Source: Cereibacter changlensis JA139 (GTDB lineage Bacteria; Pseudomonadota; Alphaproteobacteria; Rhodobacterales; Rhodobacteraceae). Taken from it: a stretch of 50,055 bases of DNA. Location of the stretch: contig NZ_PZKG01000021.1 of NCBI RefSeq assembly GCF_003034985.1, positions 1 through 50,055 on the forward strand, written 5' to 3'. Shown in pieces: positions 16,306 through 25,806 of the stretch; position 1 is the stretch's first letter; each line of letters opens with the position of its first letter. The notes beneath the pieces were generated by a model, which saw only the letters and a program-made list of their open reading frames with translations, was not told the DNA's origin and searched no databases. Made by a program: the position numbers and the translations under genes.

Positions 16306-16473
16306 ATGAACTGGGACGAGATCGAACAGAAATGGCGAGAGATGGCGCGTAGACTACATTCGCAGCCCGCCAATCTATCGCCGAGCATGGGGTTTTTGGG
16401 CTTGGTCGATGCTGTGACGACCGGTCCCGCTGAACCAGCCGCGACCCCTTCCGCTGTATTGCCCGCCGAGTGA
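16306..16473 (+). CDS. Small 55-aa protein coupled to ndvB
   Basis: ATG 16306 is preceded by GAGAGGA at eight bases, a strong RBS. The product starts MNWDEIEQKWREMARRLHSQ, an amphipathic charged helix, then SMGFLGLVDAVTTG, and ends in a Pro/Ala-rich tail. The stop overlaps the GTG start of ndvB (GTGA), and ndvB itself has no good RBS, so translation of the giant gene probably depends on this ORF. The N-terminus slightly resembles CsbD-like starts (MNWDxIE), but the rest does not. Function unknown; a leader or accessory peptide for glucan synthase is inference. Confidence 0.65.
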   Translation: MNWDEIEQKWREMARRLHSQPANLSPSMGFLGLVDAVTTGPAEPAATPSAVLPAE

Positions 16474-19400
16474 GACGGACGCCAGCAGGACGCGAGCCGC
16501 TTCGACACGTGCTGCGAGACTGTTTGCTCTGGCAGTTCGACGCAAGGTCTGCGCCCGGGACGCCCTGGCTCGACGAGACGCCGATCCGCGGCGAGTTGTT
16601 CGGACTCGAGCGGCTGGAGGACCATGCGAGAAGTCTGGCGCGGGTGCAGTCCGTTGGCGGACGGCCTCCTCGCGTGCTGCCGCTGAACCGGCGGCTGAAG
16701 GACAATGCCTCGGTCCTGCTGGCGGCCTATCGCTTCAACGGGACCGCGCTGCTGAAGCAGCAGGCGGTGCCGCCCGCCGCGCAGTGGCTGCTGGACAACT
16801 ATCACCTCGTGGAAAAGCAGTTGGCGCAGATCGCGTCGGACCTGCCGCCGGGCTACTATCGGCAGCTGCCGAAACTGGCCGTCGGGCCCTTCGCCGGCTA
16901 TCCGCGCGTGCTGGAACTGGCCTGGGCCTATGTCGCGCATACCGACAGTCTGGTGTCGGGTCCGGTTCTCGGCCGCTTTGTCCAAGCCTATCAGACGGTC
17001 CAGCCGCTGACGATCGGCGAGCTGTGGGCGGTGGCCATCACGCTGCGCATCGTGTTGATCGAAAACATGCGGCGGCTCGCGGTCCAGATCAACGAGGCGC
17101 ATCGGCTGCGGCTGGATGCCGACAGGCTGGTCGACGCGGCAGCGGGATCGCTGCTGCCCGCGGAGGTGAGCGGGCTCTGCTCGGGCGATCTGCCCGAGAT
17201 CTTCGCCGCGCAGATCGGCAAGCGGCTGCGCGGCAGCGATCCGACCGAGACCCCGCTGCTGGGCTGGCTGGAGACGCGCCTGGCCCGGCAAGGCACCGGG
17301 CTGGACGATGTGGTGGACCGGGCGCAGGCGCGGCAGGGCGCGTCGAACGTGACGATGCGCAATCTCGTCACCAGCATGCGCACCCTGTCCGAACTCGACT
17401 GGGCGGTCTTCTTCGAGGAGATAAGCCGGGTCGACGCCCGGCTCGGCGCGGAGTCGGAGTTCGCGGCGATGGATTTCGCGACGCGCGACTCCTACCGAGC
17501 GGCCATCGAGACGCTGGCGCGCGGGTCTTCTGCCAGCGAGCTGGAGGTGACACGCGCGGCGCTGGACCAGGCGGCGGAGGGGCTGACTGCGCGGATGCGC
17601 GATCCGGGCCATGCGCTGGTCGGCGCGGGGCGGGCGGCGCTGGAGGCGCGGATCGGCTATCGCGCCCCGTGGCGGAGCAGGACGCTTCGACAGATCGGAC
17701 GGGTGGGGCTGGGCGGCTACGGCGCCGCCATCGGGCTGACCTCGGCGGCGCTGCTGGCCGCGTCGGGCTGGGCGCTGGCGGTGCTGGGCCTGCATGCGGT
17801 GGCGCTCGTACCCTTGGGTCTGCTGGCGCTGCTGCCGGCGACCGACGCCGCGACGGCGCTGGTCAATCTTGTCGTGACACGCGGAGTGGCCCCTGCGCCG
17901 CTGCCGGGCCTCGATCTCGCCTTGGGGGTGCCGGAGCGGCTGCGGACGCTGGTTGCGGTGCCGGTGCTGCTGACCGGGCCGCAGGATCTGGCCGAACATC
18001 TGGAGCGGCTGGAGGTGCATCACCTGTCCAGCGTCGGCGGGGCGGTGCATTACGCGCTTCTGTCGGACGGTCCGGATGCGGCGACCGAGACGACGCCGGC
18101 CGATGCGGCGCTGATCTCGGCGGCGGGGGCCGGCATCGCCCGGCTGAATGCGCTGTACCCTTCGTCCCATGGAGACCGGTTCCTGCTTCTGCACCGCCGC
18201 CGGTGCTGGAACGCCTCCGAGGGCTGCTGGATGGGCTGGGAGCGCAAGCGCGGCAAGCTGGACGAGCTGAACCGGCTGCTTCGGGGGGCCGATGACACCA
18301 GCTTTCTGCCGGCGACCGTGCCGCAGGACGTGCAGTTCGTCCTGACCCTGGATGCGGACACGCGGCTGCCGCGCGACACGGTGAGCCGGCTGATCGGCAA
18401 GCTGGCGCATCCGCTGAACCGGCCGCATCTGGACCCGGAGCGGCAACGGGTGACCGAAGGCTACGGCGTCCTGCAACCCCGCGTCACCGCCGCGCTGCCG
18501 GTCGGCCATGAGGGGTCCCCGTTCCAGCGCATCAGTTCCAGCCCCGGTGGCATCGAGCCCTATGCCTCCGCCGTGTCCGACGTCTATCAGGATCTGTTCG
18601 GCGAGGGGTCGTTCACCGGGAAGGGCATCTACGACGTCGATGCCTTCGCGGCGGCGCTGCATGGGCGCGTGCCGGAGAATGCCATGCTGAGCCATGACCT
18701 TTACGAGGGTATCTTCGCGCGGGCGGCGCTGGTGTCCGATGTGGAGGTCATCGAGGATTTTCCGGGGCGCTACGACGTGGCGGCGCGGCGGCAGCACCGC
18801 TGGGTGCGGGGCGACTGGCAGCTCTGGCCCTGGGTTTTCGGGGGGCGGCGGCATGCGCTGACCCCGCTGGGGCGTTGGAAGATCGCGGACAACCTGCGCC
18901 GCTCGGTGGTGGCGCCGTCTGCCGCAGCGGCCATCGCCGTGGCTTGGCTGTTGCCCTTGCCGCAGGCGGCGATGGCGACGGGGGTGGTGCTGGTGTTCCT
19001 GACGCTGGGGCGTGTGCTGTCCCTGCCATTCGCCATTCTCCCGGGTCGCGCGGGGATCACCTCGCGCAGCCATTTCGCGGCGCTGGCGCTGGATGCCTCG
19101 GCGGCGCTGCGCCAGATCGGGCTGGAGATCGCGTTCCTGCCCGACACCGGCTGGCGGATGCTCGACGCCATCGGGCGGACGGTGTGGCGACTGGCGGTCA
19201 GCAAGCGGCGACTGCTGGAATGGGTGACGGCGGCGCAGTCGGCGGGCCGGACGCGGCCGGGGGTCGCGGGCAGCTACCGCGTCATGGCGGGCGGGGTGGC
19301 GCTTGGCCTTCTCGTCGCCGCCCCCGCGCTAATGAACCCGGCGGTCCTGCCGCTTGCGCTGCCCTTCGCGCTGCTCTGGCTGGCGGCCCCTGCGCTGGCC

Positions 19401-22400
19401 GAGCGGATCAGCCGGCCCGGAACCGTGTCGCGCGCGCGGGTGACGCCGCAGGACGCGATGGCCCTGCGGCTGATCGCCCGGCGGACCTGGCGCTATTTCG
19501 AGGTCTTCGTGACCGGGGCGGGCAACCATCTGCCGCCCGACAATTATCAGGAGACGCCGCTGCCGGTCGTCGCGCACCGGACCTCGCCCACCAACATCGG
19601 CCTCTATCTGCTGTCGACGGTCGCCGCCCGCGACATGGGCTGGATAGGGCAGGGGGCGGCGCTGCGCCGGTTGGAGGACACGCTGGCCACCATGCAGCGG
19701 ATGCAGCGGCATCGCGGGCATTTCTACAACTGGTACGACACCACCGACCTGCGGGTGCTGCCGCCGGCCTATGTCTCGTCGGTCGACAGCGGCAACCTTG
19801 CCGGTCATCTGCTGGCCGTGTCGCGGTCGTGCCGCGACTGGCAGGCGCCGGTGACGCCGGAATGCCTGCGCGCGGGGCTGGACGATGTGCTGGCGCTGCT
19901 GCGCGTGGCGGGCGGAGAGGGCGACACGGTGCTGGCCGATCTGCTGGAGCGGATGCGGCAGGCGGCGACGGAGGCCCTGCCGGGGCTGGCGGAGGAAGCC
20001 CTGGCCCCGCCCTTCGACGCGGAAACGGACGTGGGGGTCTGGATGACCGCGCTGCGCGACCGGCTGGCGGAGCACCGCGCAGACGCCGGAGTGGACTATA
20101 CCGATCGCTTGCGGGCGGTCGGACGGATCGCCCGCGACATGGCGCTGGCGATGGATTTCGCCTTCCTGCTCGATCCGGACAAGAAGCTGCTGTCGATCGG
20201 CTTTTCCACCGAGAGCAACAGTCTGGACCTGAACTGCTACGACCTGCTCGCCTCGGAAGCGCGGCTCGCCAGCCTGTTCGCCATCGCCAAGGGCGATGTC
20301 GAGACGCGGCACTGGTTCAGGCTGGGGCGCGGCGCAATGCCGGTGCATGCCGGCTCGGCGCTGATTTCCTGGTCGGGCAGCATGTTCGAATATCTGATGC
20401 CCTCGCTGGTGATGCGCGCGCCGCAGGGGTCGCTGCTGGAGCAGACCAACCGGCTGATCGTGGCGCGGCAGCGGGATCATGGGCGGCAATCGGGCATCCC
20501 GTGGGGCGTCTCGGAATCGTCCTACAATGCCCGCGACCTGGAGATGACCTATCAGTATTCCAATTTCGGGGTGCCGGGGCTCGGGTTGAAACGCGGGCTC
20601 AGCGAGAACCGGGTGATCGCCCCCTACGCCACCGGGCTGGCGGCGATGGTCGATCCGGCGGCGGCGGTGCGCAACTACGAGGCGCTGCGCACCCTCGGAG
20701 CCGAGGGGCGCTTCGGCTTCTACGAGGCGGTGGACTTCACCGCCAGCCGCCTGCGCGAAGGCGAGACGGCCGCCATCGTGCGCAGCTTCATGGCGCATCA
20801 TCAGGGCATGACGATCACCGCCATCTCCAATGTGGTGCAGGACGGCCTGTTGCGCAACCGGTTCCACGCCGAACCGCTGGTTCAGGCTGTGGATCTGCTG
20901 TTGCAGGAACGGGTGCCACGCGATGTGAACGTGGCCGCACCGCGCGCCGAGGAGGTGCTGGTCGCCGCCGAGGAGAACATCGTCACACCGACGGTCCGCC
21001 GCTTCGACCTCGCCGGGGCGGAGCCGCCGACGGCGCATCTGCTGTCGAACGGCAGCTATGGCGTGATGCTGACGCCGACCGGGGCGGGGCAGAGCCAGTG
21101 GCGCGGTCTGGCCGTCACGCGCTGGCGGGCCGACGCCACCCGCGACGCCTTGGGTTCGTTCATCTACGCCCGCGACGTCGCCCGGGGCGGGCTCTGGTCT
21201 GCCGGGGCCATGCCGGTCCAGGGGCAGGGGGCCAGCAGCGCGGTGTTCAGCGAGCATCAGGCCACGTTCACGCATCGTGAGGGGTCGCTGACCACCACGA
21301 CGGAGGTGGTGGTTTCGGCCGAGGACGACGCCGAGGCCCGGCGGGTGACATTGAGCAATAGCGGACGGCAACCGCGCGAGATCGACCTGACGTCCTATGC
21401 CGAACTGGTGCTGGCGCCCGCCGACTCGGATCTCGCGCATCCGGCATTCTCCAAGCTGTTCGTTGTCACCGACCATCTGCCGGAGCTGGGTGTCATCATC
21501 GCCACCCGTCGCCGCCGGTCGCCTGACGAGCCCGAGATCTGGGCAGCCCATATCGCGGTCGTCGAGGGCATCGAGACGGCGCCGCTCCAGATCGAGACCG
21601 ACCGCGCCCGTTTCATCGGTCGCGGCCGCACGCCGGGCGATGCCGCGATGAGCGCGGCGCCGCTGTCGGGCGCCATCGGCACGGTGCTGGACCCGATCTT
21701 TGCGCTGCGCCGTCGGGTGCTGGTGCCGGCGGGCGGCGTGGCGCGGGTGACGTTCTGGACCATGCTCGCCGACAGCTCCGACAAGCTGCTGGACCTTGTC
21801 GACCACCATCGTGACGCCTCGGCCTTCGAGCGCGCCGTGACGCTGGCCTGGACCAAGGCGCAGGTGCAGTTGCGCCACCTAGACGTGACCAGCGCCGAGG
21901 CCGCGGATTTCCAGCGGCTGGCCGGGTTCATCCTGCGCGGCGATGGGCGTCTGCGGGTGTCGCGCAGCCGGATCGCCGCGGGGGCCGGGCCGCAGTCGGG
22001 GCTCTGGCAGCATGGCATCTCGGGCGACCTGCCCATTGTGGTGCTGCAGATCGAGGATATCGAGGATATGGATCAGGTGCGGCAGCTGCTGGCCGCGCAT
22101 GAATATTGGCGGGCGCGGCAGCTGTCGGTGGACCTGGTGATCCTGAACGACCGCGCGGCGAGCTATGTGCAGGATCTGCAGATCGCGATCGAGACGGCGG
22201 TGCGGTCTTCGCAATCGCGGCCCCGCACCGATGCCGGGATCGGGCAGGGCGCAGTGCATGGCCTGCGCGCCGACAGGATCACGACAGAGGCGCGGGCATT
22301 GCTGCTGTCGGTCGCGCGGGTCGTGCTCGTGGCCCGCCGGGGCAGTATCGGCCAGCAGATCGAGGCGCTCCCGCAGGTCTCACTGCCGCTGCCGGCTGTC

Positions 22401-24839
22401 GTGGCCCCGCCCTCGATGGCCGATCCGGGGCCGTTTGCCGATGGGCTGGAGTTCTTCAACGGGACCGGGGGGTTCGGCGAGGATGGGCGCGAATATGTCA
22501 CCGTTTTGCGCGACGGGGCGACGACGCCTGCGCCTTGGCTGAACGTCATCGCCAACCCCGCCTTCGGCTTTCAGGTTTCGGCCGAGGGCAGCGGCCACAC
22601 TTGGGCCGAGAACAGCCGCGAGAACCAGCTGACGCCGTGGAGCAACGACCCGGTCTGCGATCCGGCAGGCGAGGCGGTCTATCTGCGCGATCTGGACAGC
22701 GGCGTGGTCTGGACGCCGACCGCCCTGCCGATCCGCAGCGCCGGGACCTATATCGCAAGCCACGGCTTCGGCTACAGCCGTTTCGCGCATCAGGCGAACG
22801 GCATTGAGGCCGAGATGGTGCAGTTCGTGCCGATGGATGATCCGGTGAAAATTACCCGGCTGAGGCTGACCAACTGCTCGGCTCGCACCCGGCGGCTGTC
22901 GGTCACGGCCTATGCCGAATGGGTGTTGGGCGCCGCGCGCAGCGCAACCGCCGCCTATCTGGTGACGCAAGCCGAGGGCGGCAGCCTGTTTGCCAGCAAC
23001 CCCTGGAGTTCGGCCTTTCCCGGCCGGGTGGCCTTTGCCGACATGGGTGTGGGCGTCGCGGGCTGGACGGGGGACCGGACCTCGTTCCTCGGGCCGAACG
23101 GCAGCATGGCGGCGCCTGCCGGGCTGGCGCATCCGCTCTCGGGGCGGGTCGGCGCGGGGCTCGACCCCTGCGCCGCGCTGCAACGCGAGCTTCGCCTTGC
23201 GCCCGGCGAGAGCGCCGAAGTGGTGATGCTGCTGGGCCAGGCCGCCGATATGGCAACGGCCCGCGCCCTGATCGCGCGCTACCGCAGGCTCGATCCGGAA
23301 GCGGTGCTGAACCAGGTCACCGGGCACTGGACCGGGCTGCTGACCGCGGTTCAGGTGAAGACGCCCGACCGGGCGATGGACATCCTGCTGAACGGCTGGC
23401 TCATGTATCAGACGCTGGCCTGCCGGATCTGGGCGCGGGCCGGCTTCTATCAGGCCAGCGGCGCCTATGGCTTCCGCGACCAGCTGCAGGATGGCATGGC
23501 GCTGACCTTCTCGCGCCCCGAGATGACCCGCGACCACCTTCTGCGGGCTGCTGCGCGGCAGTTTCCCGAAGGGGACGTGCAGCACTGGTGGCTGCCGCAT
23601 TCCGGGCAGGGAGTGCGGACCCGGATCTCGGACGATCGGGTCTGGCTCGGCTATGGTGTGGCGCGCTATGTCGAGGTCAGCGGCGATGCCGCGGTGCTTG
23701 ACGAGCAAATCCCGTTTCTGGAGGGGCCGCAGCTGCCCCCCGGCGTGCATGACGCGTTCTTTCTGCCGCAGCAGTCCGGGCAGAGCGCCAGCCTGTTCGA
23801 GCATTGCGCGCGGGGCCTCGATCAGGCCACCGTGCTGACCGGAGCCAATGGCATGCCGCTGATCGGCACCGGGGACTGGAACGACGGCATGAACCGGGTG
23901 GGCGAAGGTGGCGCCGGGACGAGTGTGTGGCTCGGCTGGCTGCTGATCGCCACGCTGGACATGATGGCCCCGCTGGCCGAGAGCCGCGACCCCGACCGGG
24001 CGGCCAGATGGCGCGCGCATGCGGCAGGGCTGCGGATCGCCATCGAGACCGAGGGATGGGACGGCGAATGGTATCGGCGGGGGACGTTCGACGATGGCTG
24101 CCTGCTCGGCTCCGCCAGTTCGGAAGAGTGCCGCATCGACAGCATCGCGCAATCCTGGGCCGTGCTGTCGGGAGCCGCCGATCCTGACCGCGCAACGCGG
24201 GCGATGGCGTCGCTTGACGCGCATCTGATCCGGCGGGATCCGGGCCTTGCCTTGCTCTTCACCCCGCCGTTCGACCAGACGCCGCTCGATCCCGGCTACA
24301 TCAAGGGCTATCCGCCCGGCCTACGCGAGAATGGCGGGCAATACAGCCATGCCGCGATGTGGGCGATCCTCGCTCATGCCAAGCTGGGAGACGGCGACCG
24401 CGCGCAGGCGTTGTTCGCGCTGCTGAATCCGATCAACCATGCGCTGACGGCCGAAGACGCCAGCCGCTACAAGGTCGAGCCCTATGTCGTCGCCGCCGAC
24501 GTCTATTCCACCCCGGCGCATGAGGGGCGGGGCGGCTGGACGTGGTACACCGGCTCGGCGGGCTGGATGTATCGCGCGGGGATCGAGGGGATCCTGGGCG
24601 TGGAGCGCCGCGGCGACAGTCTGCGCCTGTCGCCCTGCCTGCCGTCGGCGTGGCAAGGGGCGGAGGTGGCGCTTGCCCTTGGCGAAGCGCGGTTCGAGAT
24701 CCTCATGGAGAGGCGGGGAGAAACCGCCACGGGTGAGCCTCGCGGCCTGCTGGACGGGCGTCCGCTGCGGACCGATGGCAATGCCGTGATCGTGCCGATC
24801 CGTCCCGGTGCGCATCGCATCGGGATCGCGGTGACCTAG
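16470..24839 (+). CDS. ndvB: NdvB-type cyclic beta-1,2-glucan synthase
   Basis: A 2789-aa inner-membrane enzyme (GT84 plus GH94) that makes cyclic beta-1,2-glucan for the periplasm from UDP-glucose: initiation and elongation by the glycosyltransferase, chain-length control by the phosphorylase domain, then cyclisation. Three hydrophobic clusters (about residues 412-470, 815-860 and 940-980) flank the GT domain, which shows LTLDADTRLPRDT at about 617, SFTGKGIYDVDAF at about 713 and RQHRWVRGDWQLW at about 771. A glycoamylase-like domain (SALISWSGSMFEYLMPS, about 1295) and the C-terminal GH94 phosphorylase (GTGDWNDGMNRVGEGG, about 2466) follow. Length equals that of the rhizobial and Brucella enzymes. 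The start is GTG 16470, overlapping the small upstream ORF. The frame is intact. Confidence 0.93.
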   Translation: MRRTPAGREPLRHVLRDCLLWQFDARSAPGTPWLDETPIRGELFGLERLEDHARSLARVQSVGGRPPRVLPLNRRLKDNASVLLAAYRFNGTALLKQQAVPPAAQWLLDNYHLVEKQLAQIASDLPPGYYRQLPKLAVGPFAGYPRVLELAWAYVAHTDSLVSGPVLGRFVQAYQTVQPLTIGELWAVAITLRIVLIENMRRLAVQINEAHRLRLDADRLVDAAAGSLLPAEVSGLCSGDLPEIFAAQIGKRLRGSDPTETPLLGWLETRLARQGTGLDDVVDRAQARQGASNVTMRNLVTSMRTLSELDWAVFFEEISRVDARLGAESEFAAMDFATRDSYRAAIETLARGSSASELEVTRAALDQAAEGLTARMRDPGHALVGAGRAALEARIGYRAPWRSRTLRQIGRVGLGGYGAAIGLTSAALLAASGWALAVLGLHAVALVPLGLLALLPATDAATALVNLVVTRGVAPAPLPGLDLALGVPERLRTLVAVPVLLTGPQDLAEHLERLEVHHLSSVGGAVHYALLSDGPDAATETTPADAALISAAGAGIARLNALYPSSHGDRFLLLHRRRCWNASEGCWMGWERKRGKLDELNRLLRGADDTSFLPATVPQDVQFVLTLDADTRLPRDTVSRLIGKLAHPLNRPHLDPERQRVTEGYGVLQPRVTAALPVGHEGSPFQRISSSPGGIEPYASAVSDVYQDLFGEGSFTGKGIYDVDAFAAALHGRVPENAMLSHDLYEGIFARAALVSDVEVIEDFPGRYDVAARRQHRWVRGDWQLWPWVFGGRRHALTPLGRWKIADNLRRSVVAPSAAAAIAVAWLLPLPQAAMATGVVLVFLTLGRVLSLPFAILPGRAGITSRSHFAALALDASAALRQIGLEIAFLPDTGWRMLDAIGRTVWRLAVSKRRLLEWVTAAQSAGRTRPGVAGSYRVMAGGVALGLLVAAPALMNPAVLPLALPFALLWLAAPALAERISRPGTVSRARVTPQDAMALRLIARRTWRYFEVFVTGAGNHLPPDNYQETPLPVVAHRTSPTNIGLYLLSTVAARDMGWIGQGAALRRLEDTLATMQRMQRHRGHFYNWYDTTDLRVLPPAYVSSVDSGNLAGHLLAVSRSCRDWQAPVTPECLRAGLDDVLALLRVAGGEGDTVLADLLERMRQAATEALPGLAEEALAPPFDAETDVGVWMTALRDRLAEHRADAGVDYTDRLRAVGRIARDMALAMDFAFLLDPDKKLLSIGFSTESNSLDLNCYDLLASEARLASLFAIAKGDVETRHWFRLGRGAMPVHAGSALISWSGSMFEYLMPSLVMRAPQGSLLEQTNRLIVARQRDHGRQSGIPWGVSESSYNARDLEMTYQYSNFGVPGLGLKRGLSENRVIAPYATGLAAMVDPAAAVRNYEALRTLGAEGRFGFYEAVDFTASRLREGETAAIVRSFMAHHQGMTITAISNVVQDGLLRNRFHAEPLVQAVDLLLQERVPRDVNVAAPRAEEVLVAAEENIVTPTVRRFDLAGAEPPTAHLLSNGSYGVMLTPTGAGQSQWRGLAVTRWRADATRDALGSFIYARDVARGGLWSAGAMPVQGQGASSAVFSEHQATFTHREGSLTTTTEVVVSAEDDAEARRVTLSNSGRQPREIDLTSYAELVLAPADSDLAHPAFSKLFVVTDHLPELGVIIATRRRRSPDEPEIWAAHIAVVEGIETAPLQIETDRARFIGRGRTPGDAAMSAAPLSGAIGTVLDPIFALRRRVLVPAGGVARVTFWTMLADSSDKLLDLVDHHRDASAFERAVTLAWTKAQVQLRHLDVTSAEAADFQRLAGFILRGDGRLRVSRSRIAAGAGPQSGLWQHGISGDLPIVVLQIEDIEDMDQVRQLLAAHEYWRARQLSVDLVILNDRAASYVQDLQIAIETAVRSSQSRPRTDAGIGQGAVHGLRADRITTEARALLLSVARVVLVARRGSIGQQIEALPQVSLPLPAVVAPPSMADPGPFADGLEFFNGTGGFGEDGREYVTVLRDGATTPAPWLNVIANPAFGFQVSAEGSGHTWAENSRENQLTPWSNDPVCDPAGEAVYLRDLDSGVVWTPTALPIRSAGTYIASHGFGYSRFAHQANGIEAEMVQFVPMDDPVKITRLRLTNCSARTRRLSVTAYAEWVLGAARSATAAYLVTQAEGGSLFASNPWSSAFPGRVAFADMGVGVAGWTGDRTSFLGPNGSMAAPAGLAHPLSGRVGAGLDPCAALQRELRLAPGESAEVVMLLGQAADMATARALIARYRRLDPEAVLNQVTGHWTGLLTAVQVKTPDRAMDILLNGWLMYQTLACRIWARAGFYQASGAYGFRDQLQDGMALTFSRPEMTRDHLLRAAARQFPEGDVQHWWLPHSGQGVRTRISDDRVWLGYGVARYVEVSGDAAVLDEQIPFLEGPQLPPGVHDAFFLPQQSGQSASLFEHCARGLDQATVLTGANGMPLIGTGDWNDGMNRVGEGGAGTSVWLGWLLIATLDMMAPLAESRDPDRAARWRAHAAGLRIAIETEGWDGEWYRRGTFDDGCLLGSASSEECRIDSIAQSWAVLSGAADPDRATRAMASLDAHLIRRDPGLALLFTPPFDQTPLDPGYIKGYPPGLRENGGQYSHAAMWAILAHAKLGDGDRAQALFALLNPINHALTAEDASRYKVEPYVVAADVYSTPAHEGRGGWTWYTGSAGWMYRAGIEGILGVERRGDSLRLSPCLPSAWQGAEVALALGEARFEILMERRGETATGEPRGLLDGRPLRTDGNAVIVPIRPGAHRIGIAVT

Positions 24840-24881
24840 CCGCGATCCCGCCGCCGGGAAAGCTGGCGAGGCCGTGTCGGC

Positions 24882-25628
24882 CTAGGCCACAAGACCTCCG
24901 TCAGCGTCATCGCCGGCAACTTCGACAAGCTGGGGCAGGTCGGCGACCTGCACCCGGCGAATGCCGGAAAGGCCGATCACGCCGTCCCGCCTGAGCGAAG
25001 ACATCTGGCGGCTGACGGTTTCTTCGGTCATGCCGAGAAAGTCGGCCATTTCCACCCGTGACAGCGGCACCTCGAAGTCCTGCAGATCCCCCGGAGGCTC
25101 TGGGCTGCGCGTCGTGGTCCGGCGCATCACCATGATCAGGAGTGTCGCGACCTTTTCGCGCGCCGTCTTGCGGCCCAAAAGCAGCATCCAATCCCGCGCC
25201 GCGTCGAGTTCATCAAGAGTCATCTCCAGCAGGCGCTGGTTCAGATGCGGCATGGCGAGAAGCAGATCCTCGAAGGGTTTTCGGCGAAAGCAGCACATCA
25301 GCATGTCGGTGGTGGCCATGAGGTCAAAGGCCGCCACCGTGCGTCCGGGCCTGCCTATGAAATCTGCGGGCAGCAGCAGTCCCACCATTTGCCGGCGCCC
25401 GTCCTCCATATTGAGGTTCAACGTGGCGACGCCGCTCACGATCGAGGCCACGAAGTCCATCCGGTCTCCGGCGTAGACGATCGTCTGGCCAGCCTGGAAC
25501 CGCCGATAGAATTTCACGCTCTCCAGCGTCCTCATCTCCGCGGAATCGCAACGGGCGCATATCGCGCTCGCCCCGATGGGGCAGGTCTTGCATTGGTCCA
25601 TCGACAGTCTTGAAGTCTGGAGCATCAT
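24882..25628 (-). CDS. fnrL: FnrL-type oxygen-sensing transcription factor
   Basis: A 248-aa Crp/Fnr regulator. N-terminal cysteines C13, C16, C24 and C27 (CKTCPIGASAICARC) and the central pair MCCFRR would hold an oxygen-labile [4Fe-4S] cluster, the FnrL pattern of Rhodobacter relatives. The cyclic-nucleotide-binding-like domain spans about 30-150. The C-terminal helix-turn-helix MADFLGMTEETVSRQMSSLR keeps the E-x-x-S-R recognition residues that read TTGAT in FNR. Boxes of that type occur at 16014, 35131 and 38772 in this window. It converges with ndvB. The FNR identity is firm; target assignment is inference. Confidence 0.88.
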   Translation of the reverse strand: MMLQTSRLSMDQCKTCPIGASAICARCDSAEMRTLESVKFYRRFQAGQTIVYAGDRMDFVASIVSGVATLNLNMEDGRRQMVGLLLPADFIGRPGRTVAAFDLMATTDMLMCCFRRKPFEDLLLAMPHLNQRLLEMTLDELDAARDWMLLLGRKTAREKVATLLIMVMRRTTTRSPEPPGDLQDFEVPLSRVEMADFLGMTEETVSRQMSSLRRDGVIGLSGIRRVQVADLPQLVEVAGDDADGGLVA

Positions 25629-25806
25629 GATGTTGATCCCGCCAATCGCGCATTTCAGGAAATGGCCGGACCGGCAGAACCTGCCCCTCGGCCAGGCATG
25701 TCCGGCGAGTCCCTAACGGGTCGCCGGACCCTCTTCGCGTAGGGCGGGTTGCTGCCGGATCCTCTGCGCCGCGGATGGCCATCGGATTGGGCGCAGGCGC
25801 AGGCCG

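Noticed and set aside
16065-19073. 1002-codon open frame on the minus strand across ndvB
   Set aside because: It is antisense to a well-recognised 2789-aa enzyme, is Arg/Pro/His/Gln-rich, and has no family similarity. Long antisense frames are common in high-GC DNA.
19329-24224. Two further long minus-strand frames (849 and 614 codons) across ndvB
   Set aside because: Same low-complexity antisense composition, and no start or RBS of note.
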